Origin: Yersinia similis
GTDB lineage: Bacteria > Pseudomonadota > Gammaproteobacteria > Enterobacterales > Enterobacteriaceae
Direction of reading: 5' to 3'
Assembly (NCBI RefSeq): GCF_001053095.1
Contig: NZ_CGBP01000034.1
Coordinates: 1-54,705 of the forward strand
DNA: 54,705 bases
Shown here piece after piece: positions 1 to 9,918 of the stretch (positions are counted from its first letter, which is position 1; the number at the start of each line of letters is the position of its first letter). The position numbers and the translations under genes were made by a program. The notes beneath the pieces are model-generated. The model searched no databases, had not been told where the DNA came from, and saw only the letters and a list, made by a program, of their open reading frames with translations.

Positions 1-1043
1 GAGTTCCCTCAGTGATCTACTATTCGGCGCAGTTATTTAGACCCATTAGTGGTGACACTGGGCTACGTGACATACAAAAATTGGCAGAATTGAATGAATT
101 TCCACCTGTAGATATAGAGAGAAGAGGTAGTTATAAAATAATATCTATTGTTGAACCGTATATTGATCATATTATAGAATATATTGACTCATCATTATTG
201 AAACCATTAAAGTTGGCTGTCAATAATGGGAATGGAGCAGTTGGTCCCATAATAGATGCATTAGAACGGCGATTTTCTCTTCTAAATATACCTATTACTT
301 TATTTAAAATAAATAATAATCCTGATGGTTCTTTCCCTAATGGAGTCCCTAACCCTCTGTTACCCGAATGTCGTCAATATACATCTAATGCCGTATTAGC
401 TTATGGAGCTGATATGGGAATTGCTTTTGATAGTGATTTTGATCGCTGCTTTTTCTTTGATAATAAAGGTGAATTCATCGAAGGTTATTATATTGTAGGT
501 CTTTTGGTTCAGATTTTTATACAAAAAGAATCAAGTTCAAAAATAATTCATGATCCTCGCTTATTTTGGAGTACTGCAGATGTTGTTAGTGCAGCAGGCG
601 GGATACCTATTATGTCAAAAACAGGATATGCTTTTATTAAAGAAAGAATGCGATTAGAAGATGTAATTTATGGTGGAGAAATGAGTGCTCATCACTATTT
701 TCGTGATTTTGCATATTGTGATAGTGGTATGATACCCTGGCTACCTGTTGCAGAGCTCATTTCTATACGTAATGAGAGTTTAGCTAGTTTAGTGAGTGAA
801 CAAATTGTGGCATATTCATCCTCAGGTTAAATTAACCTTAAGGTAGACAACCCACTGAGTGTAATTAATGGCATAAGACGTGCATGTCAAGAAAACACCG
901 TATTAATTGATAATATAGATGGTGTTAGTATGGAATTTGAGTGTTGGATATTTAATCTTAGGGCTTCGAATACGGAATCAGTTATTAGATTAAATGTTGA
1001 ATCTAGAGCGGATGTTAATTTAATGATGGATAAAACAAATTAA
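1..1043 (+). pseudogene. manB: manB phosphomannomutase, decayed and cut by window start
   Basis: Phosphomannomutase converts mannose-6-P to mannose-1-P for GDP-mannose-derived O-antigen sugars. From about base 42 the translation follows ManB closely, including the metal-binding loop (DSDFDRC, with Ser where DGDFDR is usual) and the sugar-binding GEMSAHH loop near 680-700. At 828-830 a TAA replaces what is a Glu codon in E. coli ManB (SGEIN). The same frame then continues for 70 more codons with clear ManB C-terminal similarity (NLRASNTE, RLNVESR) to a stop at 1041-1043, shorter than the family. The first 40 bases do not match ManB in this frame, so a second lesion upstream is likely. The catalytic Ser region lies before the window. 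Reading as a pseudogene is based on the internal stop; readthrough cannot be excluded. Confidence 0.85.
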
Positions 1044-1291
1044 ATAATAAGCGCGCTGAATATTTAATAATAATTTTTTGAGTGAGTTTTTGCAAAGTAA
1101 TTGATATTGTTTTATAAGTTTAGTTATGTATTTTGCACGTGAATATAATGTTAATTACAAATGTTATTTAATTCGAGGATGTCACCAATAAGTAGAACAT
1201 GTATTCCCCATAGAGGGTTAATTATTAAACGATAAGTCTAACCAGTCTAAATAAACGTTTTTATTCGAAGTAGATATAAGGCATGTTTTAG

Positions 1292-2725
1292 ATGATTTTT
1301 AAAAATATAAATTATGATTTAATAATATTATTATCAGGGCGCTTGCTTCAAGCTTTTATAACTCTAATTACATTGCGAGTACTAACAACTGTATTGCCAA
1401 AGTCTGAACTTGGTCTTGTTTATTATATCATTACAATTCAAACCTTCTACTCTTTATTTTTAATTAATCCAGTAGGGCAATACTTTAACAGAAATACAAT
1501 TGCCTGGTATGAAAATGGTCGTTTGATGAATCACTTGAAAATGCAACTACTATATGTTGCCACTATTGCTATCGGTGCATTTTTTACACTGTTCATTATT
1601 GATTATTTAAATTATGCTAATTTTTCATTTGTAGATATTTTATTAATAAGTTTTCTAATATTATCCCTGGGGGGTAACCAAACAATATTACCATTAATAA
1701 ATATGATTGGTAAACGCATTGCATTCGTTAATCTAAACCTTCTAACGGCAGTGATGTCATTGATTTTTTCTATCTCTATAGTTTTTGTCTTTTCTAAAAA
1801 TGCTGAGTTTTGGGTTTTGGGAGTAATAGTTTCTAATATTTTAGTCTCTTTTATTTCTTTTATTTATCTACATGTTATTTTTAAAAAAGAAAAATCAGAT
1901 CCTGAAACTATTTTATGCGAATATAATTTGCCTGACATACTGAATATAGTCAGGTTTTCAGTGCCAATAAGTATTGCCACTTTATTTATGTGGTATTTAA
2001 ACGTAGGTTACAGAATACAAATTGAAAATAACTATGGATTGGTTTATCTAGCTATAATAGGAATTGGACTTTCTATATCCAATCAGGTTTTTAGTATTGT
2101 CGAGTCCATTCTGACTCAGTATATGATTCCAGGTCTATATAAAGAGATTGAAGGTGCCAATAAAGTTAAAGTTGAGAGGGTATTTAATCACTATTTAAAT
2201 ACGATTATACCAATATACCTTTTTTTGGCGATTTTATTATCTTTCTCAATAAAAAACACCTTGCCACTTTTAGTTAATGAAAGTTTCTCGTCTGGATATG
2301 CTATTATAGTCTTCGGTGCCTGGATTGAATTTTCACGCGTAGTCACGAATGCTTTAGCTTTGGCTTCCCAAATAGAACGTAGGACGAGGACCTTTATTCC
2401 TGCATATTTATTAGGTGGTGCATTTCTTTTTGTTTCATTTGAATATTTTCCTAGTGAGGAATATTTGGTTTGTTTTAAATTACTATTGTCTAATATAGTT
2501 GTTACTATTGCCATGGCATTTATGATGAGAAAATTAATTAGATTCTCTTTTTCTTTCCGTAAAATTTTTAAGGTTTTTTTATATAGTATTCCATCATCGC
2601 TGTTCTTTTATTACGCTAGTCCATTCGCCGGAGTGAATTTTATAAACTTGATCATTTGTTTTCTTGGCGGTGGGATATCTTTGACTTCTTTCTATTTTTA
2701 TTGGAATTATAATATTAAATATTAG
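1292..2725 (+). CDS. wzx: O-antigen flippase (Wzx-like)
   Basis: A 477-residue, very hydrophobic protein with about 12 predicted membrane segments spread along its length and few charged residues, as expected of the polysaccharide transporter (MATE/MOP) family. Wzx moves the undecaprenyl-diphosphate-linked O-unit across the inner membrane. The N-terminus (two short helices, first membrane segment near 8-30) and the absence of other domains fit Wzx. The start follows an AAGG about 11 bases upstream. Very low GC, like its neighbours, is typical of O-antigen genes. It lies between the manB pseudogene and an IS630 remnant. Wzx proteins diverge strongly, so the assignment rests on topology, length and context. 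Confidence 0.8.
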   Translation: MIFKNINYDLIILLSGRLLQAFITLITLRVLTTVLPKSELGLVYYIITIQTFYSLFLINPVGQYFNRNTIAWYENGRLMNHLKMQLLYVATIAIGAFFTLFIIDYLNYANFSFVDILLISFLILSLGGNQTILPLINMIGKRIAFVNLNLLTAVMSLIFSISIVFVFSKNAEFWVLGVIVSNILVSFISFIYLHVIFKKEKSDPETILCEYNLPDILNIVRFSVPISIATLFMWYLNVGYRIQIENNYGLVYLAIIGIGLSISNQVFSIVESILTQYMIPGLYKEIEGANKVKVERVFNHYLNTIIPIYLFLAILLSFSIKNTLPLLVNESFSSGYAIIVFGAWIEFSRVVTNALALASQIERRTRTFIPAYLLGGAFLFVSFEYFPSEEYLVCFKLLLSNIVVTIAMAFMMRKLIRFSFSFRKIFKVFLYSIPSSLFFYYASPFAGVNFINLIICFLGGGISLTSFYFYWNYNIKY

Positions 2726-2793
2726 TATTGCACTTTACTATATTGCTATATCGGATTTGTGATTCTGGGTTAGACATTTTATTCTAAATAACT

Positions 2794-3712
2794 GTGCGTA
2801 AGAGTAGATCCCTGAAGGGAGCTCAATCCGGATTGAGTTATGCCGTTCATAGAACTAATATCCAAAAAAAAACGTTTCCAGTTGGAAAAATTATCCATAA
2901 AATAGCAGACAAAAACCATTCTAGATGTTTTCTGGTCATGCTGATGTTACATTGTGGGGAATCACTCTGTTATGTGGCTAAAACCCTGTACATAGCTCGT
3001 TCCACCGCCGGTCGCTGGATTAACGGTTTGCCCCGACGGTCTGAGCCTTCTAACTGAACGTCAAAAAAGTAGCCTATTGAGGCAATAATGCGCATGCTTA
3101 ATTTACTTGTTGAGCGATTTTTATAGGATTTCGGCTATCGACGTTCACGGTGGAGCACTGAGATGTTACCAATTGAAACTAATAAACTATTTAATTCTAC
3201 TTTGCATCTTGAGCTATTTTCTGCTGGCAACCTGACGCTGGAATTGTCTGGTACAGGGCGACTCCCCTTCTGTCAGGATAGTTGTCACCCTCATAAGAAT
3301 CACTAATGAAATGAAAGGTATTACCTTGCCGGGCCCTGCGTACGGGAACAAACAGAGTGGATTACGTCAGTAGGACAAGTAAGAACTCAGGTTTGTTTAT
3401 CAATATGTTAAAAAAATTGAAAAAGAGCATACCTAGGTGCAAAGATAATTATGCTTATCGTTGGTGATTATAATATTCACAAGAGCAAAAAATGGTGGGA
3501 TAGTTGAGATCTAACCTGAAATTTATTTTATTTATCAATTCATTTACTCTCCGTGGATAAATAAAATAGAACTCTTATGGTCGGTCTTGCACGAAACCGT
3601 CATGCGTAATCATCGTTGTAGAATAACATGGCCATTATTGAATAATGTCGGATAATCGATGAAAGTGGTGTCACATTTTCTAGGTAACAGACATGGACTA
3701 ACAAAATTGTAA
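2794..3712 (+). pseudogene. IS630-family transposase remnant, multiply frameshifted
   Basis: Only the first part is an open frame (2794-3057): an N-terminal helix-turn-helix with DKNHSR, LMLHCGES, YVAKTL and ARSTAGRWIN, characteristic of IS630-family transposases. Beyond it, recognisable pieces continue in order but with stops and frame changes: a piece like DFGYRRSRWSTE near 3128-3165, YYLAG near 3320, DYVSRTSKNSGLFI near 3360-3400, a DNY/IHKS-like piece near 3460-3490, a piece like the YSPW/VERLW block near 3545-3600 and a C-terminal GNRHGLTKL ending in TAA at 3710-3712. A section around 3300-3320 appears deleted. The element is dead and old. I did not find convincing terminal inverted repeats. 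Confidence 0.8.
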
Positions 3713-3930
3713 CGGTATTAAATACAGTTATTTAGCTATTACATATATAAATATGCGCTGAATTACAATTAACACTTGAGGTTTTAGTATTTACATAATT
3801 AAATATCTCATTTGTTAAAATATTAGTGTTACAAATTTATTCTAGTAAAAATACTATACGTGTTTGTTTATAAATAACTACCTTTTGCTAGTTAAAGGTA
3901 TCTGGAAGTTCACATTGGTTATCATATAAT

Positions 3931-4920
3931 ATGCAAAATAATTATCGTTATTTATTTTTTTCTTTTTTATTGGCATTGTTTATAGCTACGACATTCTCTA
4001 TTCAAGGTGGTTTTCAAGATAGCCTTGTCTATTATGAACAGTTCTCTATAATAAAAAGAAATGGTTTATATGAGTCTATTGATTTAATTGCTGATCATAC
4101 AGGTAAGCTTGAGCCAGGTATGTTCTTGGTCTTTTTTATACAGTCTTTTTTTGTTGATTCACTGAGTTTATTTCTCATTGTGAATTTACTGATAATTAAT
4201 CTTTTACTGGTTGGGTTGTATTTTTCTTATAATAATAGTATGTATGGAACCCCAAGATTTTCTTACTTGGCGATCACGATATTATTGTTATCTTATTATA
4301 CCTTTTCAAATTATATTTATATATGGCGTAGTATCTATGCATTTTATTTTATTGGTATGTATTGCTTGTCAATAAATAAAAGTCGCAGGTTTGTTTTTCT
4401 TGTTTTATCTTGCCTTTTTCATTTCTCATCAATAGTGTATATATTATTGTTCTATATGATTAGAACAATAAGTCTGAATAAGTTAAGTGTCATTGTGTTA
4501 TCATTCTTAATGTCAATTTTTATAGTGATACTATTAGTTTTTGTACCTGAATCAGTTACTTTGCTTACATCTGGGAATGGACAAGGTATATTTACAACAG
4601 TTGATAGTGAAGTCTATGTTATAATTAGAAGGCTTGTGATTAGTTTATCTCTGGTTTCTATATTGTTAGTCTATAATCCACCAGAAAAATTTAGGAATTT
4701 ATATAATCTTGTTTTAACGCTATCTATTATTTCTGCTGTGCTTGTCTTCAATGCTCAGTTATCATGGAGAGTTTTAGCTCCAGCAGCAGTCTTGGGGACT
4801 GTACTCTTAGTTAATACATCAAAACACAAGTCAATTATTTATTTCTTGTTGGTGTTGTCAACAATTCCTTCACTAAGAATAATATATCTTTTATCGATAG
4901 GACAATTCCATGCAGCATAA
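3931..4920 (+). CDS. wzy: Probable O-antigen polymerase (Wzy, EpsG-like)
   Basis: A 329-residue polytopic membrane protein with about nine to ten hydrophobic segments. A periplasmic-type loop near residues 25-60 (GGFQDSLVYYEQF, then LEPGMF) resembles EpsG-type polymerases, where a conserved region follows the first membrane helix. Wzy joins O-units into chains at the periplasmic face. It overlaps the next glycosyltransferase gene by 11 bases, so the two are translationally coupled. No strong ribosome site precedes the start. Wzy sequences are hardly conserved; topology, AT-rich composition and presence next to wzx and wzz support the call. A simple membrane transporter is the alternative. Confidence 0.65.
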   Translation: MQNNYRYLFFSFLLALFIATTFSIQGGFQDSLVYYEQFSIIKRNGLYESIDLIADHTGKLEPGMFLVFFIQSFFVDSLSLFLIVNLLIINLLLVGLYFSYNNSMYGTPRFSYLAITILLLSYYTFSNYIYIWRSIYAFYFIGMYCLSINKSRRFVFLVLSCLFHFSSIVYILLFYMIRTISLNKLSVIVLSFLMSIFIVILLVFVPESVTLLTSGNGQGIFTTVDSEVYVIIRRLVISLSLVSILLVYNPPEKFRNLYNLVLTLSIISAVLVFNAQLSWRVLAPAAVLGTVLLVNTSKHKSIIYFLLVLSTIPSLRIIYLLSIGQFHAA

Positions 4921-5680
4921 AATTAGTGTTGTTATACCATGTTATAATGCAGAAAAAACCATAATAAATGCTATTGAGTCAGTTGTTAAACAATCTTATC
5001 CGATATTTGAAATAATATGTGTTGATGATTTATCTACTGATAATACTGTTAAGTTGGTAAAAAATAAATTCAGTGATGTTATTGTCATTGAAAACAGAGT
5101 AAATGGTGGCCCGGCAAAATCAAGAAATGTAGGTATGGAAGTGGCTACTGGCGATTTTATTGCTTTTCTAGATGCTGATGATATCTGGTATCCTAATAAA
5201 ATTAGTGTACAGATTAAATATCTTATTAAATTTAACCTAGTATGTATAGGTTCCCCTTTTACAGTAAATAGTATTGAAATGATTAACAGGGATAATTATA
5301 GTTTTAGATTTTTAACTTTGCATGCTTTGTCTTTTTCTAATAAACTACCTACCCCTTCAGTTATTATTAGAAATATGGGGTTAATGTTTAATGATAAAAT
5401 GCGATATGCTGAGGATTACGACTTATGGTTAAGGATTGCTAAACTGCATCCAGGTAGGATAGGGTTAATTGAACAACCACTTATTAGCTTAGGTAAACCA
5501 GATTACGGTGTTTCAGGTCTTAGTTCCCATTTGTTAAAAATGGAAAAAGGAGAGTTGTTGGCTTTGAAAGATAACTTAGGTTGGATTAAATATATATTTC
5601 AGATTCTCTCCATTGTTAAGTTTTCTCGTAGATTGTTTTTGGTTTTTGTTGCAAGGGGTAATATTTTTAAGGCTAAGTAA
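4910..5680 (+). CDS. Family-2 glycosyltransferase
   Basis: A 256-residue GT-A-fold transferase. The N-terminus has the nucleotide-binding start ISVVIPCYNAEKTI and VDDLSTDNT. The DXD-type metal site is DADD near residues 84-87 (FLDADDIW), and the acceptor-side acidic pair is in the EDYDLWLR motif near 167-174, which normally supplies the catalytic base. It presumably adds one sugar to the O-unit at the cytoplasmic face of the inner membrane; donor and linkage cannot be read from the sequence. It starts inside the end of the putative wzy, so the pair is one transcription unit. Length is normal for the family. Confidence 0.85.
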   Translation: MQHKISVVIPCYNAEKTIINAIESVVKQSYPIFEIICVDDLSTDNTVKLVKNKFSDVIVIENRVNGGPAKSRNVGMEVATGDFIAFLDADDIWYPNKISVQIKYLIKFNLVCIGSPFTVNSIEMINRDNYSFRFLTLHALSFSNKLPTPSVIIRNMGLMFNDKMRYAEDYDLWLRIAKLHPGRIGLIEQPLISLGKPDYGVSGLSSHLLKMEKGELLALKDNLGWIKYIFQILSIVKFSRRLFLVFVARGNIFKAK

Positions 5681-5732
5681 ATTGTATTGTTTCATGAATG
5701 TTTAATATATATTCTAGTTATAATTATTATCC

Positions 5733-5748
5733 CCGGAAAATTTTCCGG
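5733..5748. other. Perfect 16-base palindrome after the glycosyltransferase gene
   Basis: CCGGAAAA followed directly by its reverse complement TTTTCCGG. It lies 52 bases after the stop of the family-2 glycosyltransferase. There is no T-run on either side, so it is not a standard terminator; it may be a weak terminator or a protein site. Confidence 0.4.
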
Positions 5749-5819
5749 TAGCACTAATTATATATTAATTTATTAGGTTATAAATTTATGTGGTTCAGCG
5801 TAGTTGATGATTTTAATTA

Positions 5820-6215
5820 GAAGGTGTTGGCCGTCGAAATTGATGGCTTATCATGTAGTCAAAATATTAGTTAGGATTAGTGAAAAAGATGTTACCCAAT
5901 TTATATCCGAAATGACTACGTACCCGCTGACCGTAGGAGCCTTGGTTTCATAATCGCACCATACTTGATTTTATCTAGTCAGGTCGACCAATGCAAAACA
6001 GTTTTATATAATGGTTTAACAAAACGTTGAGAACAGATAAACTGAAATTTTATCTATTCAGAATCCTGAATAAGGTTCGATAAATAATAGATAAGTGGCC
6101 AATGAAATATAATTGTGAGTACTCTTATTAGTCACTGAACAAGCTGGTACGGGAAGAACGCTAGCTTATGAACAATCAGACTGAAATATAAAAAGTACAT
6201 ATAACTAAAACGAAT
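5820..6215 (+). pseudogene. IS3-family transposase OrfB remnant
   Basis: Translation in one frame, ignoring stops, gives the C-terminal half of an IS3-family integrase-core transposase: LAVEIDG near 5826-5846, then SGRPMQNSFI near 5980-6010 (family motif PGKPxQNxFIE), WFNKTLRTDKLKFYLFRILN near 6014-6074, and WPMKYNCEYSY then SLNKL near 6098-6145, matching the WLTEYNxERPHESLNxL block of functional copies. At least six stops interrupt it and the catalytic Glu codon in the QNxFIE motif has become a stop. Nothing of OrfA was seen. Together with the IS630 remnant it brackets the wzy-glycosyltransferase pair. The remaining bases between 5681 and 6457 show no gene. Confidence 0.75.
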
Positions 6216-6457
6216 GTATTTATATTATTAGCTACTTCACTCTGTGATAGTACATGTTCGTGCCGTTGTAGCATTAGTATGAAGTTTGATTGATAGTGTT
6301 TTAATATTTTTAGTTAAGGTGCTGAAGTTATTTTTAATGTGGTGTTGTGATAAGACATTAATACGGTGTAAAAAAACTGAGATATTTTCTCTCTTGAGAT
6401 TAGAGTGATTAATTTAGAAAGTATTTCTATTATTTCTATGTATACAGGTAATGCTCA

Positions 6458-7609
6458 ATGAGTAATAAACAGACACGAAGTGATCTTGATACACCAATAC
6501 CGAATAAGTATGGGTTTTCTAATATACCGCCTTCAAGAAATGAAGTTAATCTTTTTCAAATATTTTTCATTATTTTTAGTTCAAAACTTAAAGTAATGTT
6601 TATTACACTGATTTTTATAATTAGTGGTTTAATTGTCTCATGTATTCTCCCCCAACAATGGACAAGTACTGCGATAATAGTCCCTCCTGGTGATGAGCAA
6701 ATTCAAGTTTTGGATGCGCTAATATCAAATTTAACCGTGCTTGATATAAAGGTTGATGTCAGTGCTAATTATTTACTATCGACATTCAAACAGAATTTCG
6801 ATTCTCAAAATATCCGTGAGCAATATTTAGTGAATACTAATTATTTTAAACGTTTGATGAAAGATAATCCAGAAGACGGTTTAGATAAGCGAGCTTTGAT
6901 CGAACGTATAGTAAATGAAAATATTTCTTCAGTCAGCCCGTTGAGGGATAATTCTGAGGGTGATAATGAATATCGATATTATAAGTTGTCATATAGTGCC
7001 AGTACTCCTATTGATGCTCGTGACTTGTTACAAGGATATGTTAATTATGTAAATACCATCGTTAACGCTGATGTTTTCCGAAAAGTACAGCGTGCAGTGG
7101 ATTTAGCCAAGGGTATAGGTACAGATAAATACTCTATGGAACTGTTACGAGCCAGAAATAACCAAAAAGTTAAAATTGAGCGATTAAGGTATGCTTCCTC
7201 TATCGCTGATGCCGCAGGTGTAAAAAAGCCAGTTTACAGTAGTGGCTCATCCATTAGTGATGATCCTGATTTTCCTATCACTATGGGATCCGATGCGCTA
7301 AACCGTAAATTGGAAATAGAGAAGTCAGTTATCGACTTAGCTTCAATCAATACTGAACTTCTAAACCGTAAGTTGTATTTAGATAAGCTAAATAGGCTAG
7401 AAATTCCTAATGTTAATATCGTGCCATTTAAATATTTGCAACAGCCAACTGAACCTACTAAAAAAGACACACCTAAGCGTGCGCTGATTATGATTTTGTT
7501 TGCTCTGGCAGGTATTGTTAGCTCTATCGGTTTTGTTTTAGTTGAGCACTTTTTGCGTGAACGGATGCAGGAAGAAGAGGAGCTTAAGCTCCCTCAAACT
7601 AAGGTATAG
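6458..7609 (+). CDS. wzz: O-antigen chain-length regulator Wzz
   Basis: A 383-residue polysaccharide co-polymerase. It has a cytoplasmic N-terminal tail, a first membrane helix near residues 44-66, a long periplasmic, partly coiled-coil region, and a second membrane helix near 343-363 preceded by the Pro-rich PFKYLQQPTEPTKKDTPKR segment typical of Wzz/FepE. Wzz oligomers set the modal O-chain length made by Wzy. Length is nearer the FepE/long-chain type than the ~325-residue E. coli Wzz. It stands alone after 240 gene-free bases and probably has its own promoter. Unusually, O-unit genes follow it, whereas in several Yersinia clusters wzz sits next to gsk. Confidence 0.92.
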   Translation: MSNKQTRSDLDTPIPNKYGFSNIPPSRNEVNLFQIFFIIFSSKLKVMFITLIFIISGLIVSCILPQQWTSTAIIVPPGDEQIQVLDALISNLTVLDIKVDVSANYLLSTFKQNFDSQNIREQYLVNTNYFKRLMKDNPEDGLDKRALIERIVNENISSVSPLRDNSEGDNEYRYYKLSYSASTPIDARDLLQGYVNYVNTIVNADVFRKVQRAVDLAKGIGTDKYSMELLRARNNQKVKIERLRYASSIADAAGVKKPVYSSGSSISDDPDFPITMGSDALNRKLEIEKSVIDLASINTELLNRKLYLDKLNRLEIPNVNIVPFKYLQQPTEPTKKDTPKRALIMILFALAGIVSSIGFVLVEHFLRERMQEEEELKLPQTKV

Positions 7610-7794
7610 GTTTTAAATGAATTTATTTAACGGTTGGGTAAGGTTTTTTATCTGACCGTTCTGTATTATCCTAGCCTAATAATCAGCACTTATATGTATT
7701 CACGAGTATGGATTAAATTATTTGTATTGGTTTGTTTTTTTATATTTTTAATTTTTTTGAATTGAAATTTAAATTTTTAATGGAGTAGTATTTT

Positions 7795-8751
7795 ATGAAA
7801 GTAGCGATAATCGGTGGATCTGGTTTTATTGGCACCAATTTGGCTAGGTTGTTTAGTAAGGAAAACATTGAATTCACTATTCTCGATAAGAAAAAAAGTG
7901 CTGAATATCCTAATTTATGGAAATATTGTGATGTTACTGAATATGACACATTACTATCCGCTCTCCCTGATCATGATGTAATTATAAATTTAGCCGCGGA
8001 GCATAAAGATAATGTTAGGCCTACCAGTCTTTACTATACAGTCAATGTGGATGGTGCAAGAAATCTCTGTGAGGCGGCAGACTTTCTTAATATAAAGAAT
8101 ATTGTTTTTACATCTTCTGTTGCGGTTTATGGATTTGTCGAGAAAGATACTGATGAGAGTGGAGAATATGCACCTTTCAATCATTATGGGAAATCTAAGT
8201 TAGAAGCAGAAAAGATCTATGATGCTTGGTTTAATACCTCTTCGGATAAAAAATTAGTTACAATTCGTCCTACGGTTGTTTTTGGTGTGGGTAATCGGGG
8301 TAATGTATATAATTTATTTAAACAAATAGTATCAGGTAATTTTTTGATGATTGGTCGTGGTGATAATGAAAAGTCTATGGCCTATGTAGAGAATATCGCT
8401 GATTTCTTGGTCCGAACAGTAACATTCCCTGCTGGCTATCATTTAATAAATTACGTAGATAAACCAGATTTCACTATGAATGAATTGTCTACGGTAATTT
8501 ATAGTTGCCTTAAAAGAAAGAATAAAATTATCCGAGTTCCTTATTTTTTTGGGGTATGTGCTGGTTATTTCTTTGACTTTTTGGCGAAAATTAGTGGTAG
8601 AGAACTGCCAATCAGCAGTATCAGAATTAAGAAATTCTGTGCAAAAACACAGTTTAGTTCAAAGAATATTGGTGCTTATGATTTTTCTGCGCCTTATTCT
8701 TTGCAAGATGCTGTAGAGAAGACTATTTCAGAAGAGTTTATGAAAAAATAA
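7795..8751 (+). CDS. NAD-dependent sugar epimerase/dehydratase
   Basis: A 318-residue extended short-chain dehydrogenase. The NAD-binding GxxGxxG motif is GGSGFIG at residues 7-13. The catalytic Tyr and Lys are Y131 and K135 (YGKSK), and the Ser lies in the TSSVAVYG strand. Such enzymes convert nucleotide sugars in O-antigen pathways, for example UDP-HexNAc 4-epimerases or 4-ketoreductases; the exact substrate cannot be decided. The C-terminal substrate domain contains an unusual hydrophobic stretch (YFFGVCAGYFFDFLA, about 248-262) that could associate with the membrane, as seen in reductases acting with phosphoglycosyltransferases. It is followed by a family-4 glycosyltransferase gene after 58 bases, so co-transcription is likely. 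Confidence 0.8.
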   Translation: MKVAIIGGSGFIGTNLARLFSKENIEFTILDKKKSAEYPNLWKYCDVTEYDTLLSALPDHDVIINLAAEHKDNVRPTSLYYTVNVDGARNLCEAADFLNIKNIVFTSSVAVYGFVEKDTDESGEYAPFNHYGKSKLEAEKIYDAWFNTSSDKKLVTIRPTVVFGVGNRGNVYNLFKQIVSGNFLMIGRGDNEKSMAYVENIADFLVRTVTFPAGYHLINYVDKPDFTMNELSTVIYSCLKRKNKIIRVPYFFGVCAGYFFDFLAKISGRELPISSIRIKKFCAKTQFSSKNIGAYDFSAPYSLQDAVEKTISEEFMKK

Positions 8752-8809
8752 TGTTAATAATTGTTATTTTTAATTATTAATTTAATAGGTTTATATTTGA
8801 GAGGAAAAA

Positions 8810-9859
8810 GTGCCAAATATTGCATTTGTCATAACAAAATCAGAAGTGGGGGGAGCCCAACGCTGGGTTTTGGAACAAGTTAAACTATTTTATCGGGATT
8901 ATAAAGTTACTTTGATAACATCTGAATCTGGTTGGCTGACTGAGTCAATTTTGTGTGATAAAATCATAATAATTCCTCAGTTAAAAAAAATGGCAAGCTT
9001 TAGTGCTATATACTTAATGTATAAAGCTTTAAAAGAAAACAATATTGATATTGTTATTGCTAGCTCGGCTAACGCAGGATTATATAGTAGGATTACTCGT
9101 ATTTTTATAAAATTTAGATGTATTTATGTTTCTCATGGTTGGTCTTGTTTATACAATGGTCGGTTTTTAAAACCTATATTTTGTTATGTTGAACGTCTAT
9201 TGTCACATTTGACGGATGTAATATGGTGTGTGTCAAAAAGTGATGAGCTAAAAGCTACTAATGAAATTAGAATAAATAAAAATAAACTAGTAACATTGCT
9301 TAATGCTATTACGCCATTATCACCTAGAGATATTCGGTCGTGTGAAAATAAAATATTATTTTTAGGTAGATTAACTCACCCTAAAAGACCTGATTTAATT
9401 TGTAGAGTTGTTTCTAGTAATCCTGAGTATAGATTGGATGTTGTTGGTACTGGAGAATATATTGATTCTTTAATTACTGAATATGTTGATTTTAATAATA
9501 TAAGTTTTTTGGGTGAAATAGAAAATTTTAGTGCTTTTAATCAATATGATGTCTTTGTATTAACCTCCGATAGTGAGGGGCTACCTATGTCAGCATTAGA
9601 AGCGGCAACCGCTGGGGTGCCGCTTATATTAAGTGATGTTGGTGGTTGCAACGAAGTCATTGATGGAAATGGATTGTTAATTTCTAATTCGGAAATAAGC
9701 TTGTCTACTGCATTGGAAGATATTTTTACTAATTATGATGAGTTTTATACGATAGCGCAAAACAAAAAAAATAAGTTTGACGTCAATAATAAAAAAGAAG
9801 AATACAGAAGAGTTATTCTTGGTGATTATTTAAAAGGTTATAATTGTACCGAAATATAA
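8810..9859 (+). CDS. Family-4 glycosyltransferase
   Basis: A 349-residue GT-B-fold transferase. The N-terminus has the acceptor-side loop VGGAQRWVLEQVKLF (about 13-27). The C-terminal donor domain has FLGRLTHPKRPDL near 184-196 and the EGLPMSALEA motif near 258-267, the EX7E nucleotide-sugar site. The start is GTG at 8810, chosen because GAGAGGAA sits 6-8 bases upstream and the domain begins at once. The protein probably adds a hexose or HexNAc to the O-unit at the cytoplasmic membrane face. It lies between two epimerase genes that could supply its donor. The stop codon is inside a small hairpin. Confidence 0.88.
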   Translation: MPNIAFVITKSEVGGAQRWVLEQVKLFYRDYKVTLITSESGWLTESILCDKIIIIPQLKKMASFSAIYLMYKALKENNIDIVIASSANAGLYSRITRIFIKFRCIYVSHGWSCLYNGRFLKPIFCYVERLLSHLTDVIWCVSKSDELKATNEIRINKNKLVTLLNAITPLSPRDIRSCENKILFLGRLTHPKRPDLICRVVSSNPEYRLDVVGTGEYIDSLITEYVDFNNISFLGEIENFSAFNQYDVFVLTSDSEGLPMSALEAATAGVPLILSDVGGCNEVIDGNGLLISNSEISLSTALEDIFTNYDEFYTIAQNKKNKFDVNNKKEEYRRVILGDYLKGYNCTEI

Positions 9860-9869
9860 ATTTCGGTAC
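9846..9869 (+). other. Hairpin spanning the glycosyltransferase stop codon
   Basis: GTACCGAAAT, a four-base loop and the perfect reverse complement ATTTCGGTAC. It covers the stop codon of the family-4 glycosyltransferase gene. No T-run follows, so it may be a transcript-stabilising or weak attenuating hairpin before the epimerase gene. Confidence 0.45.
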
Positions 9870-9918
9870 ATAACCATAAATAAACCAGATGTTATGATTT
9901 TTTCATATAGGATAAGAA

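Noticed and set aside
1044-1291. Possible promoter or JUMPstart sequence before wzx
   Set aside because: AT-rich with no recognisable JUMPstart element or clear -35/-10 pair.
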